Part shown: piece after piece, positions 35,803 through 44,453 of the stretch
How the letters are laid out: each line of letters begins with the position of its first letter
Numbering within the stretch: position 1 is the stretch's first letter
Source: SKLM01 sp964514285
GTDB lineage: Bacteria > Chloroflexota > Anaerolineae > B4-G1
Assembly (NCBI GenBank): GCA_964514285.1
Contig: CAZEQC010000009.1
Location: 1-64,000 of the forward strand
Length of the DNA: 64,000 bases
Direction: 5' to 3'
The notes under the pieces: model-generated
Database searches by the model: none
What the model was told of the DNA's origin: nothing
Seen by the model: the letters and a program-made list of their open reading frames with translations, nothing else
Translations under genes and position numbers: made by a program

Positions 35803-36480
35803 ATGCTAGAGATACCGCCATCCGATTGTCAGTCTCCGGGGCGTGCCAGTCGCCTGTCCACACTCTCGATCGCGGGCGTCTGGGTCGTCGCCGCCTACGT
35901 GGCTGCACAGATGATGGCTGATGTGCTCAGTCTCAAGATCGCCTGGGTGGCTGGCTTCAGCGTTGACGCTGGCACCTTCATTTATCCGTTCACGTTCACG
36001 CTGCGTGACATGGTACACAAGCTGCTGGGACGGGTTGCTGCTCGCGCCGTCATCCTGGCTGCTGGGGCCATCAATCTAGTGATGGCCCTGTTGTTCAGCT
36101 TCGCGGCTTGGCTCCCTCCCGACCCTAGCTGGCCGCTCCAGGACGAGTTCGCAGCTGTGCTCACGCCGGTGTGGCGGATCGTCACTGCTTCTATCGCTGC
36201 TGAGCTTGTCAGTGAGTTCACAGATACAGAGATCTATCACTTGTGGGTCACCAAGGTCACGCGTCGTTTCCAATGGGCAAGAGTACTGATCAGTAACAGC
36301 TTCAGTGTGCCCCTAGATAGCCTGATCTTTAGCTGGGGGGCCTTCGGGGGACGGTATGCCAGCGCGACTGTATGGTCCATCTTCCTCTCCAACGTGATCT
36401 TGAAAGGCCTCGTGACCTTGGTCAGCCTGCCAGGGATCTATCTGGTCCCAAGTACACGTGAACGTTCAGAGATGAGATGA
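35803..36480 (+). CDS. Queuosine precursor transporter (YhhQ / VUT family)
   Basis: 225 residues, about six membrane segments, with the family signature DAGTFIYPFTFTLRDMVHKLLG (in part) near 55-75 and ISNSFSVPLDSLIFSWGAFG late. YhhQ imports preQ0/preQ1 for queuosine tRNA modification; VUT members vary in substrate. queG, acting at the last step of queuosine synthesis, is 15 kb away. No Shine-Dalgarno sequence precedes the ATG, which lies just after an attenuator-like hairpin. Confidence 0.85.
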   Translation: MLEIPPSDCQSPGRASRLSTLSIAGVWVVAAYVAAQMMADVLSLKIAWVAGFSVDAGTFIYPFTFTLRDMVHKLLGRVAARAVILAAGAINLVMALLFSFAAWLPPDPSWPLQDEFAAVLTPVWRIVTASIAAELVSEFTDTEIYHLWVTKVTRRFQWARVLISNSFSVPLDSLIFSWGAFGGRYASATVWSIFLSNVILKGLVTLVSLPGIYLVPSTRERSEMR

Positions 36481-36566
36481 ACGCTGTAGGTTGTTCATCT
36501 GATGGCACGCTTCTCTCCACGTCATAGGGGAGCGCTCGTTGGTACACGATGTGAGGTTTGCGACTG

Positions 36567-37511
36567 ATGTCTGATATCTCCAGCCATAATCGGTCTGATC
36601 CCTATGCTGTGCCCGAGGGCCACAAGTCTGGCTTCGTCGCTGTGATTGGCCGACCGAACGTTGGCAAGTCGACGCTGGTCAATCAATATGTGGGTGAGAA
36701 GGTCGCCATCGTCTCGTCCAAGCCCCAGACAACGCGAAGTCGCATTCTGGGTATTCTGACTCGAGAGACGTTTCAGGTAATTTTCGTCGATACGCCTGGT
36801 ATTCATCGGCCCTTCCACAAGCTGGGGAAGATCATGGTCAGCACGGCGACAGACGTCATCCCGGACGCCGACGTGGTGCTGTTCATGGTTGACGCCTCTA
36901 TGAGGCCTGACAAAGAGGACCGGATGATTGCGGACATCCTCGAAAAGCAGACGGGTGCGCCGGTCATCTTGGTGCTCAATAAGATGGATCTTCTGCTGCC
37001 CGAGAAGGTTGAAGCTCACACCGAGGCCTACTGGGAGATGGCTCCTTTTCACGACGAGTGGATGATGACGACGGCGACTGAGGGGACGAACCTCGATGCT
37101 TTGCTCGAGCGAATCGTCGATGCGTTGCCCGAGGGACCCCGATACTACCCGCGGGAATACTTCACCGATCAGACCGAGCGCGAGATCGTTGCCGAGCTCA
37201 TCAGGGAGCAGGTGCTACGCAATACCTACCATGAGGTTCCCCATTCTGTCGCTGTCGTCGTGGAGGAATTCAAGGAGCGAGAGGAGGGAGTGGTCTACAT
37301 CGCAGCCAATGTCTTTGTGGAGAAAGAGTCTCAGAAGGGAATCATCATCGGGCGTGGGGGACGTATGATCCGCAAGATTGGCTCCGATGCACGAGGGGCT
37401 GTGGAGCGTTTGGTGGGTGGCAAGGTTTATCTCGACCTATGGGTGAAGGTTCGGGAGGGTTGGCGGGAGAACGAAAGGGAGCTGCGTCGTCTTGGGTTCG
37501 AACGCTCTTGA
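36567..37511 (+). CDS. era: GTPase Era
   Basis: Essential GTPase binding 16S rRNA near its 3' end during 30S maturation. 314 residues: G1 GRPNVGKST (28-36), G3 DTPG, G4 NKMD, and the C-terminal KH domain with GIIIGRGGRMIRKIGSDAR (in part). A TTG three codons upstream is an alternative start. Length is normal. Confidence 0.95.
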   Translation: MSDISSHNRSDPYAVPEGHKSGFVAVIGRPNVGKSTLVNQYVGEKVAIVSSKPQTTRSRILGILTRETFQVIFVDTPGIHRPFHKLGKIMVSTATDVIPDADVVLFMVDASMRPDKEDRMIADILEKQTGAPVILVLNKMDLLLPEKVEAHTEAYWEMAPFHDEWMMTTATEGTNLDALLERIVDALPEGPRYYPREYFTDQTEREIVAELIREQVLRNTYHEVPHSVAVVVEEFKEREEGVVYIAANVFVEKESQKGIIIGRGGRMIRKIGSDARGAVERLVGGKVYLDLWVKVREGWRENERELRRLGFERS

Positions 37512-37659
37512 GGTCCACTCTGGTCTGTCATACACTTCGACTGATCCAGAGCACTGAAGGTGCTGATTCTGTGACCATGCGTCTTCCATTGAGTCGGTTC
37601 ATGGATAATGAACAGGTTGTCCTGGATCACCAGATCTGCAAACCATGCTGCACAAAGGC

Positions 37660-37688
37660 TTGAACTCTAGGCTGGAATGTGGTATAGT
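37660..37688 (+). promoter_or_regulatory. Sigma-70-type promoter of the PPC-domain protein gene
   Basis: TTGAAC (37660-37665), a 17-nt spacer and TATAGT (37683-37688), with a leader of about 40 nt ending in GAGGAGGG before the ATG. Confidence 0.6.
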
Positions 37689-37735
37689 AGCTTCATCCTA
37701 CCGGTAGAGAGCGTGGGCTGAGGAGGGATGCGTCA

Positions 37736-39697
37736 ATGAAACGATCTTACTTACTCGTGGTTATGACAGCAGCAGCTTTGAGCTTGTTGGCGATCCTCTT
37801 CTCCGCTCTTCCCATGCACAGCGGTGCTGCCATGGCTGATTCTGATTCTAATGCCAATCCGTTTGAGAAGCTGCAAGGGGCTGTCTATGCTCCCCTCTAT
37901 CAGGCGCAGCAATTTGAATGCACCGTTACCTACACGACGACGGACAGCCTGGACAACGTCAACGCCTGCCCCGTCGGGGAGAGCTCGGAGTACTGCGCCA
38001 ACAACAAGGCCACCACGTTATCTAGCTATGACAACTTGGCACTGATAGCCGAGACCGATGTTCCAGAGGGTGAAGAGCGGGAAGTGGCGGTTCACGAAGA
38101 TTGGTTCAGGCTTGACAATGCTGACGTCGATGCGCTCTATACGGTACAAGCCGTCCCCGATCGAACGAGAAACTACAACCTCGGCATTGTCGTTTACGAC
38201 CTCAACTATGACGAGGTTGACAGCGATGAAGATCCCCTGGACAACAGCAGCGAGGTGACGTTCCAGGCCGACAGCGTTGGGCCGTACTTCTTTCGCGTCT
38301 TTCAGCTCACCGGTGATTGCACCGGCCGAACGTACGACCTGAATGCTTCCAAGGTGGAACCGACCGCTACGCCAACCTTGACGCCTATGCCAAGTACCGA
38401 CGAAGACGCCTATGAGCCTAACGACAGTTTTGAGGAGGCGATGGCTGGGGCTCCTACACTGCCTATCCAGGTACCCATCCTTTTGGAGCTGACCTTCCAT
38501 ACTGACGATGACGTGGACTATTTCCGCTTCTACACCAAGTCCGGGCGTTGGTATCAAGCCACGACCAGCGACCTGAACTTGATTGACACCCTCGTGGAAA
38601 TCTACGACTCGAATCAGACCAGGATTGAGCGGGATGACGACGGTGCAGGCGGGCTTGCCTCTCAAGCCTCCTGGAGGGCGAGCTATGATGGCTACTACTA
38701 CATCGTGGTCCAGAATAACGTGAATTCGGCGGGCAGTTACAACTTGACAATCGACGAGATCACCGCTCCGGCAACAGCGACCCCTGGCACGCCAAGCCCT
38801 GGACCGACGCCGCGTGCCAGAGCCGATGATTGCGAGAGCAATCCGGACTTCGAACGAGCGTGCGTTATCCCAGTGAACCAGACGCAGACCTTCAATTTCG
38901 TGCCCGTGGTTGGCGAGGGACCGGACAATGATTTCTACAAGATCTGGGTCAAGCCGGGCCTCCACTTCCGCTGTGAGACGTCAGATCTCTCTCCCGGTGT
39001 CGATCCGAATATGATCGTCTTTTCAGGGCCGTCATGGGATCAGGCCATCGGTGGCAACGACGACATCGCCCCGTGCGACTACAACAGCGCCTTAAACTAC
39101 TACTCGACTTATTCCGGGTGGCTGTATGTTCTAGTCGGGACGGGCGACCGCACGCCGCCCGACATCTTGGACAGCAGCTACTCCCTCCAATGCGAGAAGA
39201 GCACTGAGCCCTTTGCGGCCACCAGCACGCCTCGACCGACGGCGACCTCCGACTCTTCCGGCAAGCTGCCAACCGCAGAACCGACAGAGACGCCGAGAGC
39301 AACGCCGACGCGTGCCGAGTCCCCGGTTGCGACACCCACACCAGAGGCCTCGACATTGTCCATACGGCCCCTGACGACGCCGACGCCGCCTCCGACTCGA
39401 GCTCCTCGCTTCGTACCTATCGATCTTCTCGTCTACTATGATGCCAACGGTGACGGGCAGCCTGGCGCCGGCGAGGGCATTGCAGGTATCTCGGCGCAGG
39501 CCTACGAGGTTGCTACCAATGAGCTGCTGGCTCAAGACTTCACGGATGAGCAAGGGAGCTTGGCGTTTACTGTGTCCGCACAAGGCCCGGTGCGGATCAG
39601 CATTCCTTTCCTCGGCTTCAGTCATCTGGTGACGGGAGCAGAAGCGAGCGTCCAAGTCCGCGTGCCGCCTCATTCACGCCCTGGAGGTACTCCGTAA
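37736..39697 (+). CDS. Exported PPC-domain protein with C-terminal SdrD-like domain
   Basis: 653 residues with a signal peptide (about 1-35). It contains three pre-peptidase C-terminal (PPC)-like beta domains: about 45-205, 220-345 (DAYEPNDSFEEA, DDVDYFRFYTK, YYIVVQNN) and 365-490 (DNDFYKIWV). Thr-Pro-rich linkers separate them and a long one spans about 495-565. The last domain starts DLLVYYDANGDGQPGAGEGI, as in SdrD/Cna B-type domains. No protease domain is present, so it is likely a surface or secreted binding protein. The next gene starts 3 nt after its stop. Confidence 0.82.
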   Translation: MKRSYLLVVMTAAALSLLAILFSALPMHSGAAMADSDSNANPFEKLQGAVYAPLYQAQQFECTVTYTTTDSLDNVNACPVGESSEYCANNKATTLSSYDNLALIAETDVPEGEEREVAVHEDWFRLDNADVDALYTVQAVPDRTRNYNLGIVVYDLNYDEVDSDEDPLDNSSEVTFQADSVGPYFFRVFQLTGDCTGRTYDLNASKVEPTATPTLTPMPSTDEDAYEPNDSFEEAMAGAPTLPIQVPILLELTFHTDDDVDYFRFYTKSGRWYQATTSDLNLIDTLVEIYDSNQTRIERDDDGAGGLASQASWRASYDGYYYIVVQNNVNSAGSYNLTIDEITAPATATPGTPSPGPTPRARADDCESNPDFERACVIPVNQTQTFNFVPVVGEGPDNDFYKIWVKPGLHFRCETSDLSPGVDPNMIVFSGPSWDQAIGGNDDIAPCDYNSALNYYSTYSGWLYVLVGTGDRTPPDILDSSYSLQCEKSTEPFAATSTPRPTATSDSSGKLPTAEPTETPRATPTRAESPVATPTPEASTLSIRPLTTPTPPPTRAPRFVPIDLLVYYDANGDGQPGAGEGIAGISAQAYEVATNELLAQDFTDEQGSLAFTVSAQGPVRISIPFLGFSHLVTGAEASVQVRVPPHSRPGGTP

Positions 39698-39700
39698 TCT

Positions 39701-41089
39701 ATGAATAAACCTGCGTCGACCACGGAGAAGGGACCTCAACCCGGCCCAGGCCCACTGGATCGCCGTCAGCTGTTGCTTCTCTCTATCGTCAGCGGTGCCA
39801 TTCTCTTGTTTGTTGCAGTGGCTATCCTTGTGTACCTGGGATTGAGAGGGACAAGGCAACCCACTCCTGAGACCCCCACGCCCACCGAGCGAGTAGAGCC
39901 AACAGCAACAACCGTTGCCTCGCCCGTCCCGGTAGTGGACTGCGAGACAATTATCAGCAGCGGCGACGTGGAGGTCAGCGTGGCGCTTCCCGTATCTCTG
40001 ACCGCAAAGGGATCCATCTATCCTGTGGAACCTATCGTGCCACAAAGCGATACCTGGGTCTATCCCTCTGGTCAATCGGGGAAGGCTGTGTGGGTCTGTG
40101 GCACCGTCGTCAATTACGTCATTGGGCTGGAGCCTACGGCCCAAAATGAGGAACTGATCAGTAGCTTCACTCCTGGCGATGACATCATGCTTCGGATGAG
40201 TAGCGGTGCCGTTCTGCACTTCCGTTTTGTCGAGCGGCGTAGTGTGCCTCCGGGTGGGGAATCCGCTCTGTCTCAGCAGAAGCCTCGCTTGACGTTGGTG
40301 CTGCCCAATCGCGAGAGTTGGCAGGTCGCATCCGCTGATTATGCGGCGGAGGCGGAGTCGATGGCGACTCCGCCGCCCGAGGCGTCGGCTCGGCCCGGTG
40401 AAGCCGTACAGATCGGCCAAGCGCGAGTGACGATGCGTAGAGGATATCTCGAGCAGGCCGATGACCTCCCGCAAGGCACGGCCTACTACGTGACGGAGTT
40501 CTCTATTGAGAATGTAGGAGAAGAGTCACTGGCGACCGATAGGGTCTCTGTTAAGCTACGGGACAGTATGGGTAACACCTATCTTGTCTCTCCTCAGGCC
40601 AGCGAAACTGGGGAGTCTGGTCCTCTCAGCGGGGAGATCCAGCCGGGCGCGTCCGTGCAGGGCTCGGCGGGTTTCGTTGTGCCAGATACCCTCCCTTCGG
40701 GAGAGCTGATGTGGGTTTTCTCCCTCCGACCTGACGCGGGCCAGGTCAGTATTGCTATCCCATTTGAGGGCGAAGGAGACGCGGATTCTGGCGTGCCACA
40801 GCCTCAGGTGACGATCAATGATGCTTTCTTAGGGGACGGTGGGAGCATCCTGGTCATCGAAGGGGAGATACAGAACCTCGGTACACAGCCGCTCATCGTA
40901 GAGCGCGCTGATGTGACCCTCTCCTCCAGCGCAGGGACAGGTGATTTGGTGACGGAAGCGCCGCCGCTACCCTGGACGATCCAGCCGGGGGAGTTGCAGG
41001 TCATCGAGCTGCAGTATCAGAGGCCTGATGCCTCAACGGTGTTGCTGGAGCTTCTGGGGTACTCTTTCGAGATTGGGGGTCTGCAGTAG
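39701..41089 (+). CDS. Membrane-anchored protein with DUF4352-like domains
   Basis: 462 residues: a short cytoplasmic N terminus, one membrane helix (about 25-48), a Thr-Pro linker and an extracytoplasmic region. A DUF4352-like immunoglobulin-fold domain lies at about 230-350 (VTEFSIENVGEES, VSVKLRDSMGNTYLV, GSAGFVVPDTLPSG), and a second related beta domain at about 365-460 (VIEGEIQNLGTQPL). Function unknown. The 3-nt spacing to the PPC protein implies one operon and a joint cell-surface role. Confidence 0.8.
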   Translation: MNKPASTTEKGPQPGPGPLDRRQLLLLSIVSGAILLFVAVAILVYLGLRGTRQPTPETPTPTERVEPTATTVASPVPVVDCETIISSGDVEVSVALPVSLTAKGSIYPVEPIVPQSDTWVYPSGQSGKAVWVCGTVVNYVIGLEPTAQNEELISSFTPGDDIMLRMSSGAVLHFRFVERRSVPPGGESALSQQKPRLTLVLPNRESWQVASADYAAEAESMATPPPEASARPGEAVQIGQARVTMRRGYLEQADDLPQGTAYYVTEFSIENVGEESLATDRVSVKLRDSMGNTYLVSPQASETGESGPLSGEIQPGASVQGSAGFVVPDTLPSGELMWVFSLRPDAGQVSIAIPFEGEGDADSGVPQPQVTINDAFLGDGGSILVIEGEIQNLGTQPLIVERADVTLSSSAGTGDLVTEAPPLPWTIQPGELQVIELQYQRPDASTVLLELLGYSFEIGGLQ

Positions 41090-41152
41090 GCGTTGGAGAG
41101 CCAATCCGACCCACGCCGAAGCGCAAGGTCAATCCACCACCAACAGCATAGC

Positions 41153-42118
41153 CTAGGTTGTTTCGTCCAGGATGGTGCGCGTCCGGGCGATATCCTCTCG
41201 TAGTTGTGCCACCAGCGCGTTCAATGTGGGGTAAGGCTGCTCATCGCGCAGGCGAGCGATGAAATCGAGAGCCAACACCTGATCATAGAGGTCCTGGTCG
41301 AAGTCAAGCAGGTGAGCCTCGACCGTCAGGCCTTGGACGTCGGATTGTGCTGTGAACGTCGGCCGGGTGCCGATGTTGACTGCAGCTGCATAGCTTCCCC
41401 AACGCTCCGTATGTGCTCGACAGGCATAGACCCCACCGTGGGGGATAAGACGCTTCGGTGGCGGAGCGATGTTGGCCGTTGGCACCCCAATGTCCCCCCC
41501 CAGCCCGCGCCCGCGCACGACGATCCCAGAAAGCTGATACGGACGGCCCAGACAGCCATTTGCTTCTTCGATGTCGCCGCGTTGGAGTGCGTTACGTATC
41601 CGGCTGCTGTGAACGACGTCGCCCCCCCATTCTACCGGTGCGATGACTCGCACCTGAAAGCCAAGCTGCACCCCCAGCCTCCTCAGGTACACCACGTCCC
41701 CACGCTGTCCGTGACCGAGTGTAAAATCAGGTCCTACTCTGATCTCAGCCAGATTGAGGTGACGCACAAGATTATCTACGAAGTCGTCAGCTGTCGTGTG
41801 AACGATTTCCTTGGTGAAGGGGAAGACGACAACAGTGTCCAAGGCCATGGTGTCCATCAGGTCGAGGCGCTCTCCAATTGTGGTCAGCAGAAGTGGGGCT
41901 TGGTCGCTGAGGACAGCCGCTGGGTGCGGGTCGAAGGTAATCGCGATAGCTTCGTGTCCTTTTGCGTGGGCTTCCCCTACCAAGCCCTTGATGATCCGTT
42001 GGTGACCCAAATGAAGGCCGTCAAACACCCCGATGGTTACGTAAGACTGTGTGTCTGATGGGTGGCGGGCGGGGTTGACTGCCTTCAGGCGGTGAACAAC
42101 GCGCATAATCGTATCCAC
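41153..42118 (-). CDS. ribF: Bifunctional riboflavin kinase / FAD synthetase
   Basis: Makes FMN and FAD from riboflavin. The N-terminal adenylyltransferase has TIGVFDGLHLGHQ, ITFDPHP and GPDFTLGHGQRGD; the C-terminal kinase has GRGLGGDIGVPTANI and GVYAC. 321 residues, normal length. The first candidate start is a GTG directly abutting the truB stop (TGAGTG); an ATG four codons later is equally likely. It is the last gene of the nusA operon. Confidence 0.95.
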   Translation of the reverse strand: MDTIMRVVHRLKAVNPARHPSDTQSYVTIGVFDGLHLGHQRIIKGLVGEAHAKGHEAIAITFDPHPAAVLSDQAPLLLTTIGERLDLMDTMALDTVVVFPFTKEIVHTTADDFVDNLVRHLNLAEIRVGPDFTLGHGQRGDVVYLRRLGVQLGFQVRVIAPVEWGGDVVHSSRIRNALQRGDIEEANGCLGRPYQLSGIVVRGRGLGGDIGVPTANIAPPPKRLIPHGGVYACRAHTERWGSYAAAVNIGTRPTFTAQSDVQGLTVEAHLLDFDQDLYDQVLALDFIARLRDEQPYPTLNALVAQLREDIARTRTILDETT

Positions 42119-43087
42119 TCAATCGCTACTCTTGGGATGACGCTCAGGATAAGGAGAGATGAAGATCTTCTTGGGCCGCCAGACATCCTGCTCAGAATCG
42201 TACCTGGCGAGTCCGAGAAAGCGTCCTTCCGGGCCATAGGCACGAGCAAGTGTCGTGTTTTGGGGTATACTGACGTTGCTGGGGATCGCTTGTCCAGAAC
42301 AGAGCTGCTTCGCGTGGGTTGCATCTAATGCCAGCGCTGGAAATTGGTCGGCGAGGGCCTCGTCGACAGGATGGAGCAACTCCGACCAATAGCCACTCTC
42401 GACAGCTTGATCAAAACGATCCGGCGTAAGAGCCTCCTCGAGGCGGAAGCTTCCGCTGGCGAGACGGGTCAAGCCGGTTACGTAGGCCCCGCATCCCAAC
42501 GTCTGCCCGAGATCGTGAACCAGAACCCGCACGTAGGTGCCGGGCGAGCATACCATCTCCAGCGTACACTGCGCTTGATGGGGTTCCCAGGCGACCAGCT
42601 CAAGACGGTGTATCTCAACGCGTCGGGGTTCGCGTTTCACCTCGATACCTTGGCGAGCGAGACGGTAGAGAGGTTTGCCATGGTGCTTCACCGCTGAGTA
42701 CATCGGGGGGGTCTGTTCGATGGAGCCTCGAAACGTCGCGAGAGCTCTCTCGACCTCGTCGCGATCTACGTCGACCGCTGATCGCGACACGATCTCTCCC
42801 TCCCCGTCGAACGTGTCAGTGACAACACCCAGCTGGACGTCTGTTCGATACGTCTTAGGTTCGTCCATCAGGTACTCAGAGACGCGCGTTGCCGTACGTC
42901 CCACGCAGACAACAAGCACACCGGTGGCCAGCGGGTCCAACGTCCCCGTGTGCCCAACCCGGCGCACGCTGGTCAAGGCCCGGATGTGCTCCACCATATC
43001 GTGGGAGGTCTTTCCGAGAGGCTTATTGACGACGAGGATACCGCTAGGTTTGCTCTCTGAGCAGGATGCCATCACCGGCTGGTTCAC
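42119..43087 (-). CDS. truB: tRNA pseudouridine-55 synthase
   Basis: Makes pseudouridine 55 in the T loop of tRNAs. 322 residues with GILVVNKPLGKTSHDMV and the catalytic D51 in GHTGTLDPLATGVL; a C-terminal PUA-like extension follows. Its ATG overlaps the nrnA stop codon by 4 bp and its stop abuts ribF. Confidence 0.95.
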   Translation of the reverse strand: MNQPVMASCSESKPSGILVVNKPLGKTSHDMVEHIRALTSVRRVGHTGTLDPLATGVLVVCVGRTATRVSEYLMDEPKTYRTDVQLGVVTDTFDGEGEIVSRSAVDVDRDEVERALATFRGSIEQTPPMYSAVKHHGKPLYRLARQGIEVKREPRRVEIHRLELVAWEPHQAQCTLEMVCSPGTYVRVLVHDLGQTLGCGAYVTGLTRLASGSFRLEEALTPDRFDQAVESGYWSELLHPVDEALADQFPALALDATHAKQLCSGQAIPSNVSIPQNTTLARAYGPEGRFLGLARYDSEQDVWRPKKIFISPYPERHPKSSD

Positions 43088-44046
43088 TGATTGGCCACGT
43101 CCGCTCGCAGCGCGTCTAAGACACGCCGCTCGGCCTCTTCCAGCGGGCCGGCCGTGCTGAAGCCAGCCGCGAGAGCATGTCCCCCTCCGCCGAAATGGAG
43201 AGCGAGCTGTGCCACATCGAAGCCAGGCATGGCACGCATCCCCACGTCAACGCTTCCATCCTCTTGTTCGACGAAGACCGCGGACACGTTGGCCTCGTCA
43301 GCGCTGAGGAGGAAACTCGCCAGGCCAGCGTCACCGTTACCTTGATAGCCAACTTCGCGCCGCATCGTCAACGGGATACTGGTCCAGATAATGCCGCTTC
43401 CGAAATGGAGCTGAGAGAGGGCAGCTCCCCATAGACGCACCGCCACCATCGGCCGACGATCTAGGCCGTGTTGGCTGACGTATGGAAGGGATGCGCCAGC
43501 CTTCGTCAAGCGCAAAGTTGCCTCTAGAACGCGGGGGGTCACGTTATTCGTACGAAGACCCCGCGTGTCAGTGACAATACCGATCAGCAGGCTGGTGGCC
43601 AATGTCGCGTCGAGCTGAACTTGAAGGTGATCGAGAAGGTACAAGACCACCTCGGCGGTGGAGGATGCCTCTGGGTCGACCACATTCACATCACCAAACT
43701 CAACATTGGTGACGTGGTGGTCGATGTTGATAAGGGTATGCTGGTTGAAGTGCGGAAGCTCAGCCACTCGACCCAGGCGCCGCGGATCTGAACAATCAAG
43801 GGCAATGACCAGGTCAAAGGGGTTGTTAACACCCTGCACAACCGCCTCAATCCCGGGGACGTAGCCGAACCCGGGATGAATGGCGTCTGCGCAGGCTGCG
43901 ATGGGCGAGAGTCCCAACTGCTCTAGGGCACGATGCAGAGCTGTCAAGCTGCCCAGCGCGTCTCCATCAGGAGCGACGTGGCAGGCCAGGAGGGGCTGAT
44001 GAGCCCCTCGGATGAGCCGGCTAGCTTGCTGTAGCGTCGTCGTCAC
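43084..44046 (-). CDS. nrnA: DHH phosphoesterase, NrnA-like oligoribonuclease / pAp phosphatase
   Basis: Degrades short RNA oligonucleotides and 3'-phosphoadenosine-5'-phosphate. 320 residues: HVAPDGDALGS, ALDCSDPRRLG, the DHH motif INIDHHVTN and the DHHA1 segment FGGGGHALAAG. The gene order rbfA-nrnA-truB is standard. Its start overlaps the end of rbfA by 26 bp. Confidence 0.93.
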   Translation of the reverse strand: MTTTLQQASRLIRGAHQPLLACHVAPDGDALGSLTALHRALEQLGLSPIAACADAIHPGFGYVPGIEAVVQGVNNPFDLVIALDCSDPRRLGRVAELPHFNQHTLINIDHHVTNVEFGDVNVVDPEASSTAEVVLYLLDHLQVQLDATLATSLLIGIVTDTRGLRTNNVTPRVLEATLRLTKAGASLPYVSQHGLDRRPMVAVRLWGAALSQLHFGSGIIWTSIPLTMRREVGYQGNGDAGLASFLLSADEANVSAVFVEQEDGSVDVGMRAMPGFDVAQLALHFGGGGHALAAGFSTAGPLEEAERRVLDALRADVANQ

Positions 44047-44383
44047 CGAGGCCTAACTCGTCGAGAATGCCGGAGATTCGTTCGCCTCGCTCCACGGAGC
44101 GATCGTAATGGAAGATCAGTTCTGGCGTGTGGCGGAGACGGAGATGCTGCCCTAGCTCGCGACGCAGCCACCCGGCAGCGCTCTCCAGGCCTTCTTGAAC
44201 CTCCTCACGCGATTGGCCTCCGCCTGGGGTGAAGTAGATGTCAGCGCGGGATGCATCGGGAGATACCTCCACGTCGGTGATGGTGACCAGCTCCAGACGA
44301 GGATCCTTGACCTTCCGCTCCAGGAGCGTGGACAGGCGAATATGGACAAGCTCTGATACTCGTTGTTGGTATTTTCTACCCAT
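44021..44383 (-). CDS. rbfA: Ribosome-binding factor A
   Basis: Small KH-fold protein (120 residues) acting in late 30S maturation. Shows RVSELVHIRLSTLLERKVKDP, LVTITDVEVSPDASRADIYF and LRHTPELIFHYDRSVERGERI (in part). The C-terminal region overlaps nrnA by 26 bp. Confidence 0.93.
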   Translation of the reverse strand: MGRKYQQRVSELVHIRLSTLLERKVKDPRLELVTITDVEVSPDASRADIYFTPGGGQSREEVQEGLESAAGWLRRELGQHLRLRHTPELIFHYDRSVERGERISGILDELGLGDDDATAS

Positions 44384-44453
44384 CGGTTTCTTCGTTCATG
44401 GTGATCAAGTCGCACTTGTGATGGTCGCGTGGAAGTGCGCTTGCTCCTGAGCT

